This document shows, in pieces, positions 45,326-55,394 of a stretch of 64,000 nt of DNA. Below the pieces are notes generated by a model. It searched no databases and was not told the origin of the DNA. It saw only the letters and a program-made list of their open reading frames with translations. Source of the DNA: Stappia stellulata (GTDB taxonomy: Bacteria > Pseudomonadota > Alphaproteobacteria > Rhizobiales > Stappiaceae); contig NZ_JAIVMF010000003.1 of the NCBI RefSeq assembly GCF_020176715.1, forward strand, positions 124,001-188,000, given 5' to 3'. Position 1 is the stretch's first letter; every line of letters starts with the position of its first letter. The translations under genes and the position numbers were made by a program.

Positions 45326-46533
45326 CACTGATTTCCGTCGACGAGGCACTCGCCCGGCTGCTCGACGGCGTGACGCCGCTCGAGGCCGAGACGGTCCCTC
45401 TGGACGACGCGAACGGCCGCACCCTGGCCGCCGACATTCGAGCCAACCGCACGCAGCCGCCGTTTTCCGCATCCGCCATGGACGGCTATGCGGTGCGCGC
45501 CGCCGACATTGCCAGCGTGCCCGCCCGGCTGCGGGTGATCGGCGAAGCGCCGGCCGGCCACGGCTTTTCCGGCGCGGTGGGGCCAGGCGAGGCCGTGCGA
45601 ATCTTCACCGGCGCGCCGCTTCCCCGGGGCGCGGACACGATCCTCATTCAGGAAAACGCCGAACGCTTCGCCGACGGCGGTGAGATCACGGCGCTGGAAA
45701 CCGCCGAACACGGCCGATACGTCCGGCCGGCCGGGCTCGACTTCCATGAAGGGGACACACTCCTTGCGGCCGGGCAAACGCTCGGGTTCGCGGATCTCGC
45801 GCTGGCAGCCGCCATGAACCACGCGGCGCTTCCGGTCTACCGCCGTCCGCGCGTCGCCATCCTTGCGACCGGCGACGAACTGGTCCCGCCCGGCGGCGAT
45901 CCCGGCCCCGACCAGATCATCGCCTCCAACCACATCGGCGTCGGGGCGCTCGTCGAGGATCATGGCGGGACCGCGATCCAGCTCGGCATCGCCGAGGATC
46001 GAGCCGATGCGCTGGCGCGGAAGATCGCCGCCGCGCGGGACGCAAAAGCCGATGTTCTCGTGACCCTCGGCGGAGCCTCCGTCGGCGATCACGATCTCGT
46101 TCAGGATGCCCTGGGACAGGCCGGCATGGACCTCGCGTTCTGGCGGATCGCCATGCGCCCCGGCAAGCCGCTGATGGCGGGACGGATCGGCGACATGCAG
46201 GTGCTCGGCCTTCCCGGCAACCCGGTGTCGAGCCTCGTCTGTTCGCTGCTGTTCCTCAAGCCGCTGCTCGCCGCCCTGAGCGGCCGCCCGCGGATCGAGC
46301 GCCTGTCCGAGCAGCTTCCGCTCGCCGCCGATGTCGGCGAAAACGACCGGCGCGAGGACTACCTCCGGGCCAGCCTTGAGATCGGCGACGACGGTATCGA
46401 GCGCGTCCGTCCGTTCGAAAGGCAGGATTCCTCCATGCTCGCCACCCTCGCCCGCGCCGACGTGCTGATCGTGCGCCCGCCGTACGGGCCGGCGCTGCCC
46501 GCCGGTACCCCCGTTCCGGTCATTCGCATCTGA
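45322..46533 (+). CDS. moeA: Molybdopterin molybdotransferase
   Basis: 403 residues. It inserts molybdate into molybdopterin-AMP. The N-terminal [14 protein letters not shown] is the signature of this family, [12 protein letters not shown] follows, and the MoaB/MogA-like domain has [12 protein letters not shown] and [10 protein letters not shown] with LPGNPVS. The start overlaps the moaC stop. The pair forms a molybdenum-cofactor operon probably transcribed with trpDC. Confidence 0.97.
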   Translation: MTLISVDEALARLLDGVTPLEAETVPLDDANGRTLAADIRANRTQPPFSASAMDGYAVRAADIASVPARLRVIGEAPAGHGFSGAVGPGEAVRIFTGAPLPRGADTILIQENAERFADGGEITALETAEHGRYVRPAGLDFHEGDTLLAAGQTLGFADLALAAAMNHAALPVYRRPRVAILATGDELVPPGGDPGPDQIIASNHIGVGALVEDHGGTAIQLGIAEDRADALARKIAAARDAKADVLVTLGGASVGDHDLVQDALGQAGMDLAFWRIAMRPGKPLMAGRIGDMQVLGLPGNPVSSLVCSLLFLKPLLAALSGRPRIERLSEQLPLAADVGENDRREDYLRASLEIGDDGIERVRPFERQDSSMLATLARADVLIVRPPYGPALPAGTPVPVIRI

Positions 46534-46552
46534 AAACACCGACGCGGTTGTG

Positions 46553-46567
46553 GAACAAGCCGGGAAC
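46553..46567. promoter_or_regulatory. LexA box 1 upstream of lexA
   Basis: GAAC-N7-GAAC, the exact reverse complement of the alphaproteobacterial LexA operator GTTC-N7-GTTC. It lies about 63 bases before the lexA start, as expected for autorepression. Confidence 0.85.
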
Positions 46568-46578
46568 GGCTAGACTAT

Positions 46579-46593
46579 GTTCATGATTTGTCC
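46579..46593. promoter_or_regulatory. LexA box 2 upstream of lexA (one mismatch)
   Basis: GTTC-N7-GTCC, one mismatch from the consensus, lies 11 bases after box 1. A paired, unequal operator is common in lexA self-control; the second site may tune sensitivity. Confidence 0.65.
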
Positions 46594-46629
46594 GTAGTCT
46601 GAGTCGAATGGCATTGGGGATCCTGTCGG

Positions 46630-47340
46630 ATGTTGACGCGCAAGCAGCACGAATTGCTCCTGTTTATCCATGAGCGGCTCAAGGAAACCGGTGTCCCGCC
46701 CTCCTTCGACGAAATGAAGGACGCGCTCGACCTGCGCTCCAAGTCCGGCATCCACCGCCTGATCACCGCTCTTGAGGAGCGCGGCTTCATCCGCCGCCTG
46801 CCCAATCGCGCCCGTGCGCTCGAGATCGTGAAGCTGCCGGAATCGGTCGCTCCCGGTCTCGCCGCGCCCCGTTCGCAAGGCTTCTCGCCCTCCGTGATCG
46901 AAGGCTCGCGCGGCAAGACGCCATCGGCCGCGCCCCAGCCGGTCGTCTCCGACACCGACAGTGTCTCGATCCCGGTCATGGGCCGCATCGCCGCCGGTGT
47001 GCCGATCGAGGCGATCCAGTCCCACAGCCACACGATTTCCATGCCCGCCGACCTTCTCGGGTCGGGTGAGCACTATGCGCTCGAGGTGCGCGGCGATTCC
47101 ATGATCGATGCCGGCATTCTGGACGGCGACACCGTCGTCATTCGCAAGTCGGACAGCGCCGACAGCGGCGACATCGTCGTGGCGTTGATCGACGACGAGG
47201 AAGCCACGCTGAAGCGGCTGCGCAAGAAGGGCGAGTCCATCGCGCTGGAAGCGGCAAACCCGGCCTATGAGACCCGCATCTTCGGCCCGGGCCGCGTCCG
47301 CGTCCAGGGCAAGCTGATCTCGCTCTTCCGCCGCTACTGA
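46630..47340 (+). CDS. lexA: LexA repressor (SOS regulator, self-cleaving)
   Basis: 236 residues. The N-terminal winged helix ([29 protein letters not shown]) ends in a linker; the C-terminal S24 peptidase has the cleavage site AAG (Ala122-Gly123), Ser157 in GDSM and the catalytic Lys195 (ATLKRL). RecA-stimulated autocleavage would derepress SOS genes. Two LexA boxes upstream show autoregulation. It is the only clear SOS gene in the window. Confidence 0.98.
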   Translation: MLTRKQHELLLFIHERLKETGVPPSFDEMKDALDLRSKSGIHRLITALEERGFIRRLPNRARALEIVKLPESVAPGLAAPRSQGFSPSVIEGSRGKTPSAAPQPVVSDTDSVSIPVMGRIAAGVPIEAIQSHSHTISMPADLLGSGEHYALEVRGDSMIDAGILDGDTVVIRKSDSADSGDIVVALIDDEEATLKRLRKKGESIALEAANPAYETRIFGPGRVRVQGKLISLFRRY

Positions 47341-47422
47341 ACGCGCACGAGCGGACGCTTGCGCGGTTGATGGATCGGCCTCTGCCGTGCTCGGGTCCCG
47401 GCGCTGTTTGCCGGAATGCTGA

Positions 47423-49834
47423 CTACTGGAACGCTGTCTGAAAGCCTGACGGGCGGTTCGGTGTCCATGGACGAATGGCCGTGTAGCTTGGCCGCAGCGT
47501 GACGCGCGGCGGCGCGCCCTGCCTTGGGTCGAGGTACAACGCGAGCGCGCCTGTTCGCGCCAGATGCCTCGCGTCGAAGACATAGAGCGCGGCACAGGAA
47601 ACCGGCGCCGTCAGCGGTGTCACGATCATGTCCACGCGGCCGCAGTCCTGCTCAAGGGCCGAAGGGTCGGACACCAGCGAGACCGTGAGCGCCGGGGTCG
47701 TCGGCGCGCCGACGGTGGGGTTACGGGTTGCGGGCGGTGCTTGCGCGCGGTTCCCGCCCGTTGCGGGATATGCCTCGACGATGCAGGCCTGTTCGTCACA
47801 GGACATCCGCCGTCTCGAGAGGTGGCGATTCGGTCGTTCTTTCGCCGAAACGCCTTCGGCGCGCAGCCAGACATCGGCCAGAAAACTCGCCGGGCGCGGC
47901 GTGACCATCATCTTTCCCTCGGCGGTGCGCAGGGCGATTGCCGTACCGGTTTCGGAAATGAACATGTCCGGGGGGCGATGGAGTGTCAGGGAAAGGCCGG
48001 CAAGCGTGAGCGGCACCAGCGAAAACCGCCGATAACCGGCGGGTGCGAGGCAGAGGACACCCCCACACGCCACCACCAGGAGAATCGCGGTGAGCGGGAG
48101 CGCGCCGATCACACCCTCGTCCGGCGTTGCCTCCTGCGCCCAGCTCGAAACGCCCGCCACCTGTTCCAGCGCCAGCCCCATCACCGACAGCGGCAGCACC
48201 TCCAGCCCGAAGGGCAGGAGCGCGAGCGCCAGCACGGCCATCGGCATGACAAGCACGCTCACCAGTGGCATGGCGATGAGATTGATCAGCGGCCCGAGCG
48301 GTGCGATCCGGTGGAAATGATAGGCCCCGATGGCGCCCGTCGCCGCCCCCGCGATCAGCGACGTCATCAGGATCGCGCCAAGCCAGAGCCCGACACCGGA
48401 CACAGCCGACAGGATGAGGCCGTTTGCGGCGGCCTCGCGCGGATCGGTCCGCCGTCTGCGTCGGGTGAGCTCCTCATAGGCCGCAATCAGCGCAACCACC
48501 GCGGCGAAAGACATCTGGAAGCCTGGATCGAGAAGCGCTTCCGGCGTGGCCAGCAGGATCAGGAACGCCGCAAGGGCGGCGTTTCTCAGCGTCAGTGCGC
48601 GTCGTCCAAGCAGCCGGCCCGCCAGCACCAGCGCGATCATCACATAGGCCCGCTGGGTTGCGATCGACCCGCCCGAGATCGCGAGATAGAAGGTGGCGGC
48701 GGCAAGCGCGCCGCCCGCCGCCCAGAGATCGATCGGCTGTTCCTGCGACAGGCGCGCGGACACCGCCAGGACGGCGCGCACCGCAAAGAACACCGCCCCG
48801 GAAAAAAGGGCCATATGCAACCCCGAGATTGCCAGGATATGAGCAAGTCCCGCCGTGCGGAGCGCCTCGGTCACCTCGGGCGGGATGCCTGACCGGTCTC
48901 CCACGATCAGGGCAACGGCCAGCCCTCCGGCAACACCGCTCCCGAGCACCTGAAGGATGCGCTCGGCAATGGCACGGCGCAGACCGTCGATGGCCGACAT
49001 GGCCTTCAGGTCCCAGGGCACGGCGCCGAGATCCGCCGGCTCGGGGTCTCCGAAGGCAAAGCCGCTCGCCCCCACGCCATCGAAAAAGGCGCGAAACGAA
49101 TAGTCGTATCCCCCGGGCATAACCGCAGTGGCCGGCGGCATCAGCCGGGCCCTCAGCCGGACCGCGCTTCCGGTTGCAAGCAGGCTGTCGGCCCCGCCGC
49201 GCAGGCTCACCCGGACGCGTTTCGGCCGGCTCCCTTCGCGCAGCGGCGCGGCCGAGACGACACGAAGGGTCAACCGCGTCCGCCCGCCGGCGCGCACCTC
49301 CGCCAACTCGACAAACCCGGTCAGAGTGACGCTGCGCGCCCTCTCCAGAACCGGCGCGCTGACAATCGCGGTTCGAAGGCTCGATGCCGTGACACCCGAC
49401 AGGACCAGCGCAAGGGCCAACAACCCGGCCGCGCCGCGACCGCTGCGATGCGCCCTGGCGAACAGGACCGCGAGCAGCGCGGTGGTGGCAAGAAGCGCCA
49501 GCAGGGACGGCTCGCGCGGCAGCTGGAAATACACCGCAATGCCGAAGACGAAGGCGAGACAGGCCCAGACCAGACCGCGCCCGCGGTCGAGATCGGCCTG
49601 CAGCGCTGCCGCAAAGGCCGCGCGCCGCGTCGTCTCGAACGGGCGTTTGCCGGGAGCGGCGGGAAACCGCGCACGAAGGAAATCGGCGAGAAGCGACGAC
49701 GGCCGCGGTTGCTCCCGGGCGGGATCGCGGTTGCGAACAGCGGCACCGTCCCGCCCGGCACCCGGGACGGAAGCGCTGTCGCCCTGCCCGCGATCCGCCC
49801 CCCTGCCGGAACCCGCCTGTCGCCCGGTCGGCAT
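47423..49834 (-). CDS. ComEC/Rec2-family membrane protein
   Basis: About 803 residues of multi-pass membrane protein. The DUF4131-like N-terminal region and the Competence domain (HILAISGLHMALFSGAVFF, then the ISGGSIATQRAYVM strand) are present; the C-terminal metallo-beta-lactamase-like part lacks a recognisable HxDxDH metal motif and looks degenerate, as in many alphaproteobacterial homologues. A role in DNA uptake is thus uncertain. The ATG at 49834 has AAAGGGG before it; the longer reading starts with TTG. It opposes lexA and is divergent from gltX. Confidence 0.85.
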   Translation of the reverse strand: MPTGRQAGSGRGADRGQGDSASVPGAGRDGAAVRNRDPAREQPRPSSLLADFLRARFPAAPGKRPFETTRRAAFAAALQADLDRGRGLVWACLAFVFGIAVYFQLPREPSLLALLATTALLAVLFARAHRSGRGAAGLLALALVLSGVTASSLRTAIVSAPVLERARSVTLTGFVELAEVRAGGRTRLTLRVVSAAPLREGSRPKRVRVSLRGGADSLLATGSAVRLRARLMPPATAVMPGGYDYSFRAFFDGVGASGFAFGDPEPADLGAVPWDLKAMSAIDGLRRAIAERILQVLGSGVAGGLAVALIVGDRSGIPPEVTEALRTAGLAHILAISGLHMALFSGAVFFAVRAVLAVSARLSQEQPIDLWAAGGALAAATFYLAISGGSIATQRAYVMIALVLAGRLLGRRALTLRNAALAAFLILLATPEALLDPGFQMSFAAVVALIAAYEELTRRRRRTDPREAAANGLILSAVSGVGLWLGAILMTSLIAGAATGAIGAYHFHRIAPLGPLINLIAMPLVSVLVMPMAVLALALLPFGLEVLPLSVMGLALEQVAGVSSWAQEATPDEGVIGALPLTAILLVVACGGVLCLAPAGYRRFSLVPLTLAGLSLTLHRPPDMFISETGTAIALRTAEGKMMVTPRPASFLADVWLRAEGVSAKERPNRHLSRRRMSCDEQACIVEAYPATGGNRAQAPPATRNPTVGAPTTPALTVSLVSDPSALEQDCGRVDMIVTPLTAPVSCAALYVFDARHLARTGALALYLDPRQGAPPRVTLRPSYTAIRPWTPNRPSGFQTAFQ

Positions 49835-49997
49835 TGTCCTGCCCCTTTTCAACGCCCTGGGACCGCGGCGTCCGGCCGATCCGGTCGCGCGGTTTTCAGG
49901 CTTTGGCGCGCGGGAACGCTATGCTAAATGATCGCCAACCCTGCGCCGACATATGAAGGTGCAATGCAACCCAGGTTCGCGCAAGACGGGAATCCTC

Positions 49998-50016
49998 GCT
50001 GCCGGTCGCCGGCAGC
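49998..50016 (+). repeat. Hairpin in the gltX leader
   Basis: GCTGCCGG-TCG-CCGGCAGC, a perfect 8-bp stem with a three-base loop, about 60 bases before the gltX start in the comEC-gltX divergent region. It could affect translation or mRNA stability; no T-run. Confidence 0.4.
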
Positions 50017-50076
50017 CGCAGGCAAAGCCGTCATTTTCGTCGAGCGAACACGTCAAACAAACACAAGGCAATTGTC

Positions 50077-51507
50077 ATGAGCGCCCCCGTGGTCACGCGT
50101 TTCGCCCCCTCGCCCACCGGATTCCTGCATATCGGCGGCGCCAGAACGGCCCTCTTCAACTGGCTCTACGCGAAGCGGTTCGGCGGCAAGATGCTGCTGC
50201 GCATCGAGGACACCGACCGCAGCCGCAGCACGCAGGACGCGGTCAACGCCATTCTCGACGGCCTGACCTGGCTGGGACTCGACTGGGACGGCGAGCCGAT
50301 CTCGCAATATGCGCGCGCGGGCCGCCATCAGGAGGTCGCCAAGGCGCTGATCGATGCGGGTCAGGCCTACTACTGCTATGCAACGCCCGAGGAACTGGCG
50401 GAAATGCGCGAGACCGCGCGCGCCGAAGGCCGTCCGCCGCGCTACGAGGGACGCTGGCGCGACCGCGATCCTTCCGAGGCCCCGGCCGGCGTAAAGCCCG
50501 CTGTCCGCCTCAAGGCCCCGCTCGACGGCGAAACCGTGATCGACGACAAGGTGCAGGGCCGCGTGGTCTTCGCCAACAAGGAGCTCGACGATCTCGTTCT
50601 GCTGCGCTCCGACGGCTCGCCTACCTATATGCTCGCCGTGGTGGTGGACGATCACGACATGGGCGTGACCCATATCGTGCGTGGTGACGATCACCTCACC
50701 AATGCGGCCCGCCAGACGCTGATCTACAAGGCGATGGGCTGGGATGTGCCGACGATGGCGCATATTCCGCTGATCCACGGCCCGGACGGCGCGAAACTCT
50801 CCAAGCGCCACGGCGCGCTCGGCGCGGAAGCCTATCGCGCGATGGGCTATCTGCCGGCGGCGATGCGCAACTATCTCGCCCGCCTTGGCTGGAGCCATGG
50901 CGATGAGGAGATCTTCCCGACCGAACAGCTCATCCAGTGGTTTGATCTCGATGCGATCGGCAAGTCGGCGTCGCGCTTCGACATGCAGAAGCTGCAGAAT
51001 CTCAACGGCCACTACATGCGTGCCCAGTCGACAGACGAGCTGATGCGCGATTTCGCAGCCTTCCTTCCCCATGCCGAGGGTGGCGCCCCCGTCGCCGAAT
51101 GGCTGTCCGACAAGACCCACGACAAGATGTTCCGCGCCGCCCTTCCAGGCCTCAAGGAACGCGCCAAGACCCTGGTCGAACTGCTGGAAAGCGCCGAGTA
51201 TCTGTGGGCGACCCGCCCGCTGGCGCTGGACGAAAAGGCCGAAAAGCTGCTGGCCGCCGACGGCGCGCGCGATGCGCTCAAGGGCCTCCACGAGACGCTG
51301 TCCGCGCTCGACGTCTGGTCGGCCGAAACCACGGAGGCCGCGGTGCGCGCCTACGCGGAAGAAGCGGACCTCAAGCTCGGCAAGGCCGCCCAGCCGCTGC
51401 GCGCGGCCCTGACCGGAAAGGGAACCTCGCCCGGGATCTTTGACGTGCTTGACGTTCTGGGACGCGAAGAATCGCTTGCCCGCATCAAGGATCAGGCCGT
51501 GTCGTGA
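50077..51507 (+). CDS. gltX: Glutamyl-tRNA synthetase
   Basis: 476 residues, a class I synthetase charging tRNA-Glu. The HIGH-type motif is HIGG at residues 18-21 ([20 protein letters not shown]) and the KMSKS-type motif KLSKR at 240-244. Conserved RIEDTDRSR follows the first motif. Many alphaproteobacteria carry two copies; this one's specificity (Glu or Gln-tRNA mischarging) cannot be told. Followed by gltA on the same strand after 219 bases. Confidence 0.97.
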   Translation: MSAPVVTRFAPSPTGFLHIGGARTALFNWLYAKRFGGKMLLRIEDTDRSRSTQDAVNAILDGLTWLGLDWDGEPISQYARAGRHQEVAKALIDAGQAYYCYATPEELAEMRETARAEGRPPRYEGRWRDRDPSEAPAGVKPAVRLKAPLDGETVIDDKVQGRVVFANKELDDLVLLRSDGSPTYMLAVVVDDHDMGVTHIVRGDDHLTNAARQTLIYKAMGWDVPTMAHIPLIHGPDGAKLSKRHGALGAEAYRAMGYLPAAMRNYLARLGWSHGDEEIFPTEQLIQWFDLDAIGKSASRFDMQKLQNLNGHYMRAQSTDELMRDFAAFLPHAEGGAPVAEWLSDKTHDKMFRAALPGLKERAKTLVELLESAEYLWATRPLALDEKAEKLLAADGARDALKGLHETLSALDVWSAETTEAAVRAYAEEADLKLGKAAQPLRAALTGKGTSPGIFDVLDVLGREESLARIKDQAVS

Positions 51508-51726
51508 CACGACGTTCCGCGATTGGAGCCAGAGGTGCCGCAAGGGAAAGGTGAACGGTGCGTCACTATATGACCAAAGCGGTAGGGGTGTGCGCTTGCG
51601 AGGATCATGCAAATGGGATACCCAACAATCGACTTTTCCTCCCGCCAGCATGGCCGGCCGGTCTTCCGCCTCTCACGGGACGCGGCCATGCATCCACGGC
51701 GCCATATTTACCAGGGGGTAGCCTGA

Positions 51727-53019
51727 ATGACTGACACCAATGCCAAGCTGACGATTGGCGACAAGTCGTGGGACCTGAAGGTCCGCCAGGGATCCGTCGG
51801 TCCCGACGTTGTCGACATCGCGTCCCTGTACAGCCAGACCGGGTGCTTCACCTACGATCCGGGTTTCACCTCCACCGCGTCGTGCGAATCCGGCATCACC
51901 TACATCGATGGCGATGAAGGTACGCTTCTCTACCGGGGCTACCCGATCGAGCAGCTGGCCGAGCACGGCGACTTCCTGGAGAGCTGCTACCTTCTGCTTT
52001 ACGGCGAACTGCCGACCAAGGCGCAGAAGGACGACTTCGTCAATCGCGTGACCTATCACACGATGATTCACGAGCAGATGAGCCGCTTCTTCACCGGCTT
52101 CCGCCGCGACGCCCATCCGATGGCAATCATGGTCGGCACCGTCGGCGCGCTTTCCGCCTTTTATCACGACAGCACCGACATTTCCGATCCGCACCAGCGG
52201 ATGGTGGCCTCGCTTCGCATGATCGCAAAGATGCCGACGATCGCGGCAATGGCCTACAAGTACCACGTCGGCCAGCCCTTCGTGTATCCGCGCAACGATC
52301 TCGACTATGCGGCGAACTTCCTGCACATGTGCTTCGCCGTGCCTTGCGAGGAATACAAGGTGAACCCGGTGCTCGCCCGCGCGATGGACCGGATCTTCAT
52401 CCTGCATGCCGACCACGAGCAGAACGCCTCCACCTCCACGGTGCGTCTGGCGGGCTCCTCGGGCGCCAATCCGTTTGCCTGTATCGCAGCCGGCATCGCC
52501 TGCCTCTGGGGCCCCGCCCACGGCGGCGCCAATGAGGCCGCGCTCAACATGCTGGCCGAGATCGGCTCGGTCGACCGGATCCCGGAATACATCGCCCGCG
52601 CCAAGGACAAGAACGATCCGTTCCGTCTGATGGGCTTCGGTCACCGGGTCTACAAGAACTACGATCCGCGCGCCCGCATCATGCAGAAGACGACGCATGA
52701 GGTTCTGGCCGAGCTCGGCATGCGCGACGATCCGCTTCTGGACGTTGCCATGGAGCTGGAGCGCATCGCGCTGAGCGACGAATATTTCGTCGAGAAGAAG
52801 CTCTATCCGAACATCGACTTCTACTCCGGCATCACGCTACGTGCGCTCGGCTTCCCGACCACCATGTTCACGGTGCTCTTCGCACTGGCGCGCACGGTCG
52901 GTTGGATCGCCCAGTGGAAGGAAATGGTCGAGGATCCCTCGCAGAAGATCGGTCGCCCGCGCCAGCTCTACACCGGCGCCGCACCGCGCGACTATCTGCC
53001 GATCCCGCAGCGTCGCTGA
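51727..53019 (+). CDS. gltA: Citrate synthase
   Basis: 430 residues, the hexameric type II enzyme of Gram-negative bacteria by length. It condenses oxaloacetate and acetyl-CoA. The catalytic His pair and Asp are in place: [10 protein letters not shown] and [15 protein letters not shown] and the late Asp in NIDFYSG. A GGGGG-type ribosome site precedes the ATG. The gene converges on lpxB across a region rich in hairpins. Confidence 0.98.
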   Translation: MTDTNAKLTIGDKSWDLKVRQGSVGPDVVDIASLYSQTGCFTYDPGFTSTASCESGITYIDGDEGTLLYRGYPIEQLAEHGDFLESCYLLLYGELPTKAQKDDFVNRVTYHTMIHEQMSRFFTGFRRDAHPMAIMVGTVGALSAFYHDSTDISDPHQRMVASLRMIAKMPTIAAMAYKYHVGQPFVYPRNDLDYAANFLHMCFAVPCEEYKVNPVLARAMDRIFILHADHEQNASTSTVRLAGSSGANPFACIAAGIACLWGPAHGGANEAALNMLAEIGSVDRIPEYIARAKDKNDPFRLMGFGHRVYKNYDPRARIMQKTTHEVLAELGMRDDPLLDVAMELERIALSDEYFVEKKLYPNIDFYSGITLRALGFPTTMFTVLFALARTVGWIAQWKEMVEDPSQKIGRPRQLYTGAAPRDYLPIPQRR

Positions 53020-53064
53020 CGCGTCTCCGTCGGTTTCGACGGACCACCAGCTGCTGAAACCGAA

Positions 53065-53086
53065 AACGGCGCCTCGCGGCGCCGTT
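53065..53086 (-). terminator. Terminator hairpin facing lpxB (copy 1)
   Basis: AACGGCGCC-TCGC-GGCGCCGTT, a perfect 9-bp stem. On the minus strand it is followed by TTTTCGG, so it would end transcription arriving from lpxB. Confidence 0.7.
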
Positions 53087-53122
53087 CAGGCTGCTGACAA
53101 AGGTGGAGTTGCTCCAGGCGTC

Positions 53123-53242
53123 ATACCGGGCAAGCGTCAGCGCGACCCGGTATCGGAGAGCTAAAGGCCTATAATTTCAAGCCAAAAGAAGCCGACAGGC
53201 AGTGCCTCCCCGATCCCGGCTCTCATTGCATTCGGCCGGGAT
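53123..53242. repeat. Palindromic intergenic elements between gltA and lpxB
   Basis: Two further inverted repeats lie between the terminators: ATACCGGG (53123-53130) with CCCGGTAT (53146-53153), and ATCCCGGC (53213-53220) with GCCGGGAT (53235-53242). They resemble the GTCATCCCGG-type short palindromes that recur in rhizobial intergenic DNA; whether this is such a family is not checked. Confidence 0.5.
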
Positions 53243-53272
53243 GACGATTCTTCAGGGTTTGTCATCACTCTC

Positions 53273-53297
53273 AACGGCGCCTCGCGGCGCCGTTTTT
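53273..53297 (+). terminator. Terminator facing gltA (copy 2, identical stem)
   Basis: The same AACGGCGCC-TCGC-GGCGCCGTT stem as copy 1, here with five T residues on the plus strand. It ends transcription arriving from gltA. Confidence 0.85.
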
Positions 53298-53317
53298 GCT
53301 TGATCCGGGATGACCCG

Positions 53318-54511
53318 TCAGCCGCGCGCGGCAACCTCAAGCACGATACGCGCCGCCTCGCCGGCCTGGCTCTTGCCCTCGCCGAGCTGCATTTCCGCAT
53401 CCAGCCGGCGGAAGGCCTCCACTTGAGCTGTTCTTTGCGGCGTGTCCCTAAGGAGCGGCTCGACCGTGGCGGCAAGCGCCTCCGGCGATGCCCCGTCGTC
53501 GAGGAATTCCGGCACGACGTTTTGCCCGAGAATGATGTTCGGCAACACCATCGAGGTGACCGTGGCGATCGGCAGGAAGCGGTTGAGATCCTTGATCCGA
53601 CGATAGAACCAGTCGAGGCGGTAGGCCACCGCCATCGGCACGCCGGAAATCGCAAGTTCCAGGGTCACCGTTCCCGACGCGGCAAGTGCCGCATGCGCGC
53701 GGCGGAAGGCTGCAAGCTTCTCGGTTTCCCCGCTGACGATCTCGGGCTGCACCGCCCAGCCCGCCGTCTCCTCCGCGATCCGCTCGCGCAGATGCGGCAC
53801 GGCCGGCAGCACGACCGTCAGGTCGGGAATTGCCGCTTTCAACAGCGCGGTGGCCGCACCGAAATCCGCCAGCAGGCGACTGATCTCGCTGCGGCGGCTG
53901 CCCGGAAGCACCAGAAGCACCGGCGCCACGTCGCCTGCGAGATCCACCCGCTCCCCGGGCCCGGGCCGCAGACGCTCTGCGCGCTCGATCAGCGGATGTC
54001 CGACATAGGTTGTCGCAGGACCACCCAGCTTTTTGTGTACCTCCGGCTCGAACGGCAGGATCGCGAGCAGGTGATCGACATAGGCCGACATGCGCCGCGC
54101 TCGCCCCGGCCGCCAGGCCCAGACCGACGGCGAGACATAATCGACAATCGGAATATGCGGCGCCCGCTTGCGCACGCGCTTGGCAACGCTGTGGGTGAAG
54201 TCGGGACTGTCGATGATAACAACGACATCCGGATCGGTCTCAAGGATATGGTCGACGGTCTGGTAGACACGCTTGACGATCAGCGGCAGGCGCGGGAGCA
54301 CGGCGGACAGTCCCATCACCGCGATATCGCTGATCGGAAACAGCGACGAAACGCCCTGTGCTGCCATGCGCTCGCCGCCCACGCCCAGAAACCGGATGGC
54401 ATCCGGCCCCTGCGCCTTCAGCGCCTCGATCAGGCCCGCGCCGAGCTGGTCGCCGGATTCCTCCCCGACCACCAGATAGACCGAAAGCGGCGCATCAGCC
54501 CCTGCGTTCAT
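53318..54511 (-). CDS. lpxB: Lipid-A-disaccharide synthase
   Basis: 397 residues, GT19 family. It joins UDP-diacylglucosamine and lipid X into the lipid A disaccharide at the inner membrane face. Conserved VYLVVGEESGDQLGAGLI at the N-terminus, then YVSPSVWAWRPGRARRM and the VLLVLPGSRRSEI nucleotide site and SGTVTLELA motif. It overlaps lpxI by ATGA and is the last gene of the lipid A operon. Confidence 0.98.
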   Translation of the reverse strand: MNAGADAPLSVYLVVGEESGDQLGAGLIEALKAQGPDAIRFLGVGGERMAAQGVSSLFPISDIAVMGLSAVLPRLPLIVKRVYQTVDHILETDPDVVVIIDSPDFTHSVAKRVRKRAPHIPIVDYVSPSVWAWRPGRARRMSAYVDHLLAILPFEPEVHKKLGGPATTYVGHPLIERAERLRPGPGERVDLAGDVAPVLLVLPGSRRSEISRLLADFGAATALLKAAIPDLTVVLPAVPHLRERIAEETAGWAVQPEIVSGETEKLAAFRRAHAALAASGTVTLELAISGVPMAVAYRLDWFYRRIKDLNRFLPIATVTSMVLPNIILGQNVVPEFLDDGASPEALAATVEPLLRDTPQRTAQVEAFRRLDAEMQLGEGKSQAGEAARIVLEVAARG

Positions 54512-55389
54512 CTCGACACCTCGCCAGCCTGATCCGTCCGCTCGAGAGGCTCGATCCCCCAGAGCGATATGGACAGCGCTTTCGCAAGCGCCTCGGTTTC
54601 TGCCCGTTCGGCGATCAGCACGCGCCCGGCCTCGATACCGATGCCGGAAAGACCGGCCTTCGCCGCAGCCCGGACCGTTTCAGGACCGACTGTTGGAAGA
54701 TCCACCCGCATGTCCTGACCGGGCTTGGCGCATTTGACGAGCACGCCGCCCTTGCCCTTCACCCGGCCGCGGTCGCGCACGGCGCGGCACCGCTCCAGCA
54801 TCGCGTCCGTGCCCTCTGCTCCTTCGACGGCGATCACCCGACCGCAGACACTGACCGCCGCTTGCCCGATATCCAGCCGCCCGAGCGCCATCACGGCTTC
54901 GCGTGCAAGCGCCAGGTCGCGGGACGCATCAGGGTCCGGATCCCGGCCGACGATCGTTCCGGGACGCGCCAGCAGCCCCGGCGCGACCTCATGCGCGCCG
55001 ATGATGCGAAAGCCCTCGTCCTCGAACAGGCGAATGATCTTCTTCAGGATGGAATCGTCACCACCGGCAAGCGAGGCGATGATCTTGGGAAGCCGGCGCA
55101 TCGTGCCGAGATCGCCGACGATCTCGCGAAGTTCCGGACGCCGGGTCACGCTGCCGATCATGACCACGTCCCGGCAGCCCTCGCGCTCCAGCAAAGAGGC
55201 GAGTTTGCCGATCTGGCCCCAGCCGAGATAGGTGGGATTGTAATCGGCGACGCGCGGGTCCGCCTCTCCCTTGATGGCAATCGCGACAACCTGGCGACCA
55301 TTCTCGATCGCGGCCGCGATGACCTCGACGGGCAGACGCCCGCCACCGCAAATTACGGCCACCGGCGGCAAGGGCGCGCCCCCTGTCAT
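54508..55389 (-). CDS. lpxI: UDP-2,3-diacylglucosamine pyrophosphatase LpxI
   Basis: 293 residues of the LpxI (DUF1009) type: an N-terminal Rossmann-like VAVICGGGRLPVEVIAA, the middle GWGQIGKLASLLEREGCRDVVMIGSV, and the C-terminal catalytic domain with GRVIAVEGAEGTDAML and VKCAKPGQDMRVDLPTVG. It makes lipid X from UDP-diacylglucosamine, replacing LpxH, as usual in alphaproteobacteria. The ATG at 55389 follows the lpxA stop by five bases; a GTG at 55419 would extend into lpxA. Confidence 0.95.
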   Translation of the reverse strand: MTGGAPLPPVAVICGGGRLPVEVIAAAIENGRQVVAIAIKGEADPRVADYNPTYLGWGQIGKLASLLEREGCRDVVMIGSVTRRPELREIVGDLGTMRRLPKIIASLAGGDDSILKKIIRLFEDEGFRIIGAHEVAPGLLARPGTIVGRDPDPDASRDLALAREAVMALGRLDIGQAAVSVCGRVIAVEGAEGTDAMLERCRAVRDRGRVKGKGGVLVKCAKPGQDMRVDLPTVGPETVRAAAKAGLSGIGIEAGRVLIAERAETEALAKALSISLWGIEPLERTDQAGEVSR

Positions 55390-55394
55390 GATTT

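Noticed and set aside
53026-53043. Hairpin TCCGTCG-GTTT-CGACGGA just after gltA as its terminator
   Set aside because: It has no T-run, while a canonical terminator with five T residues lies further downstream.
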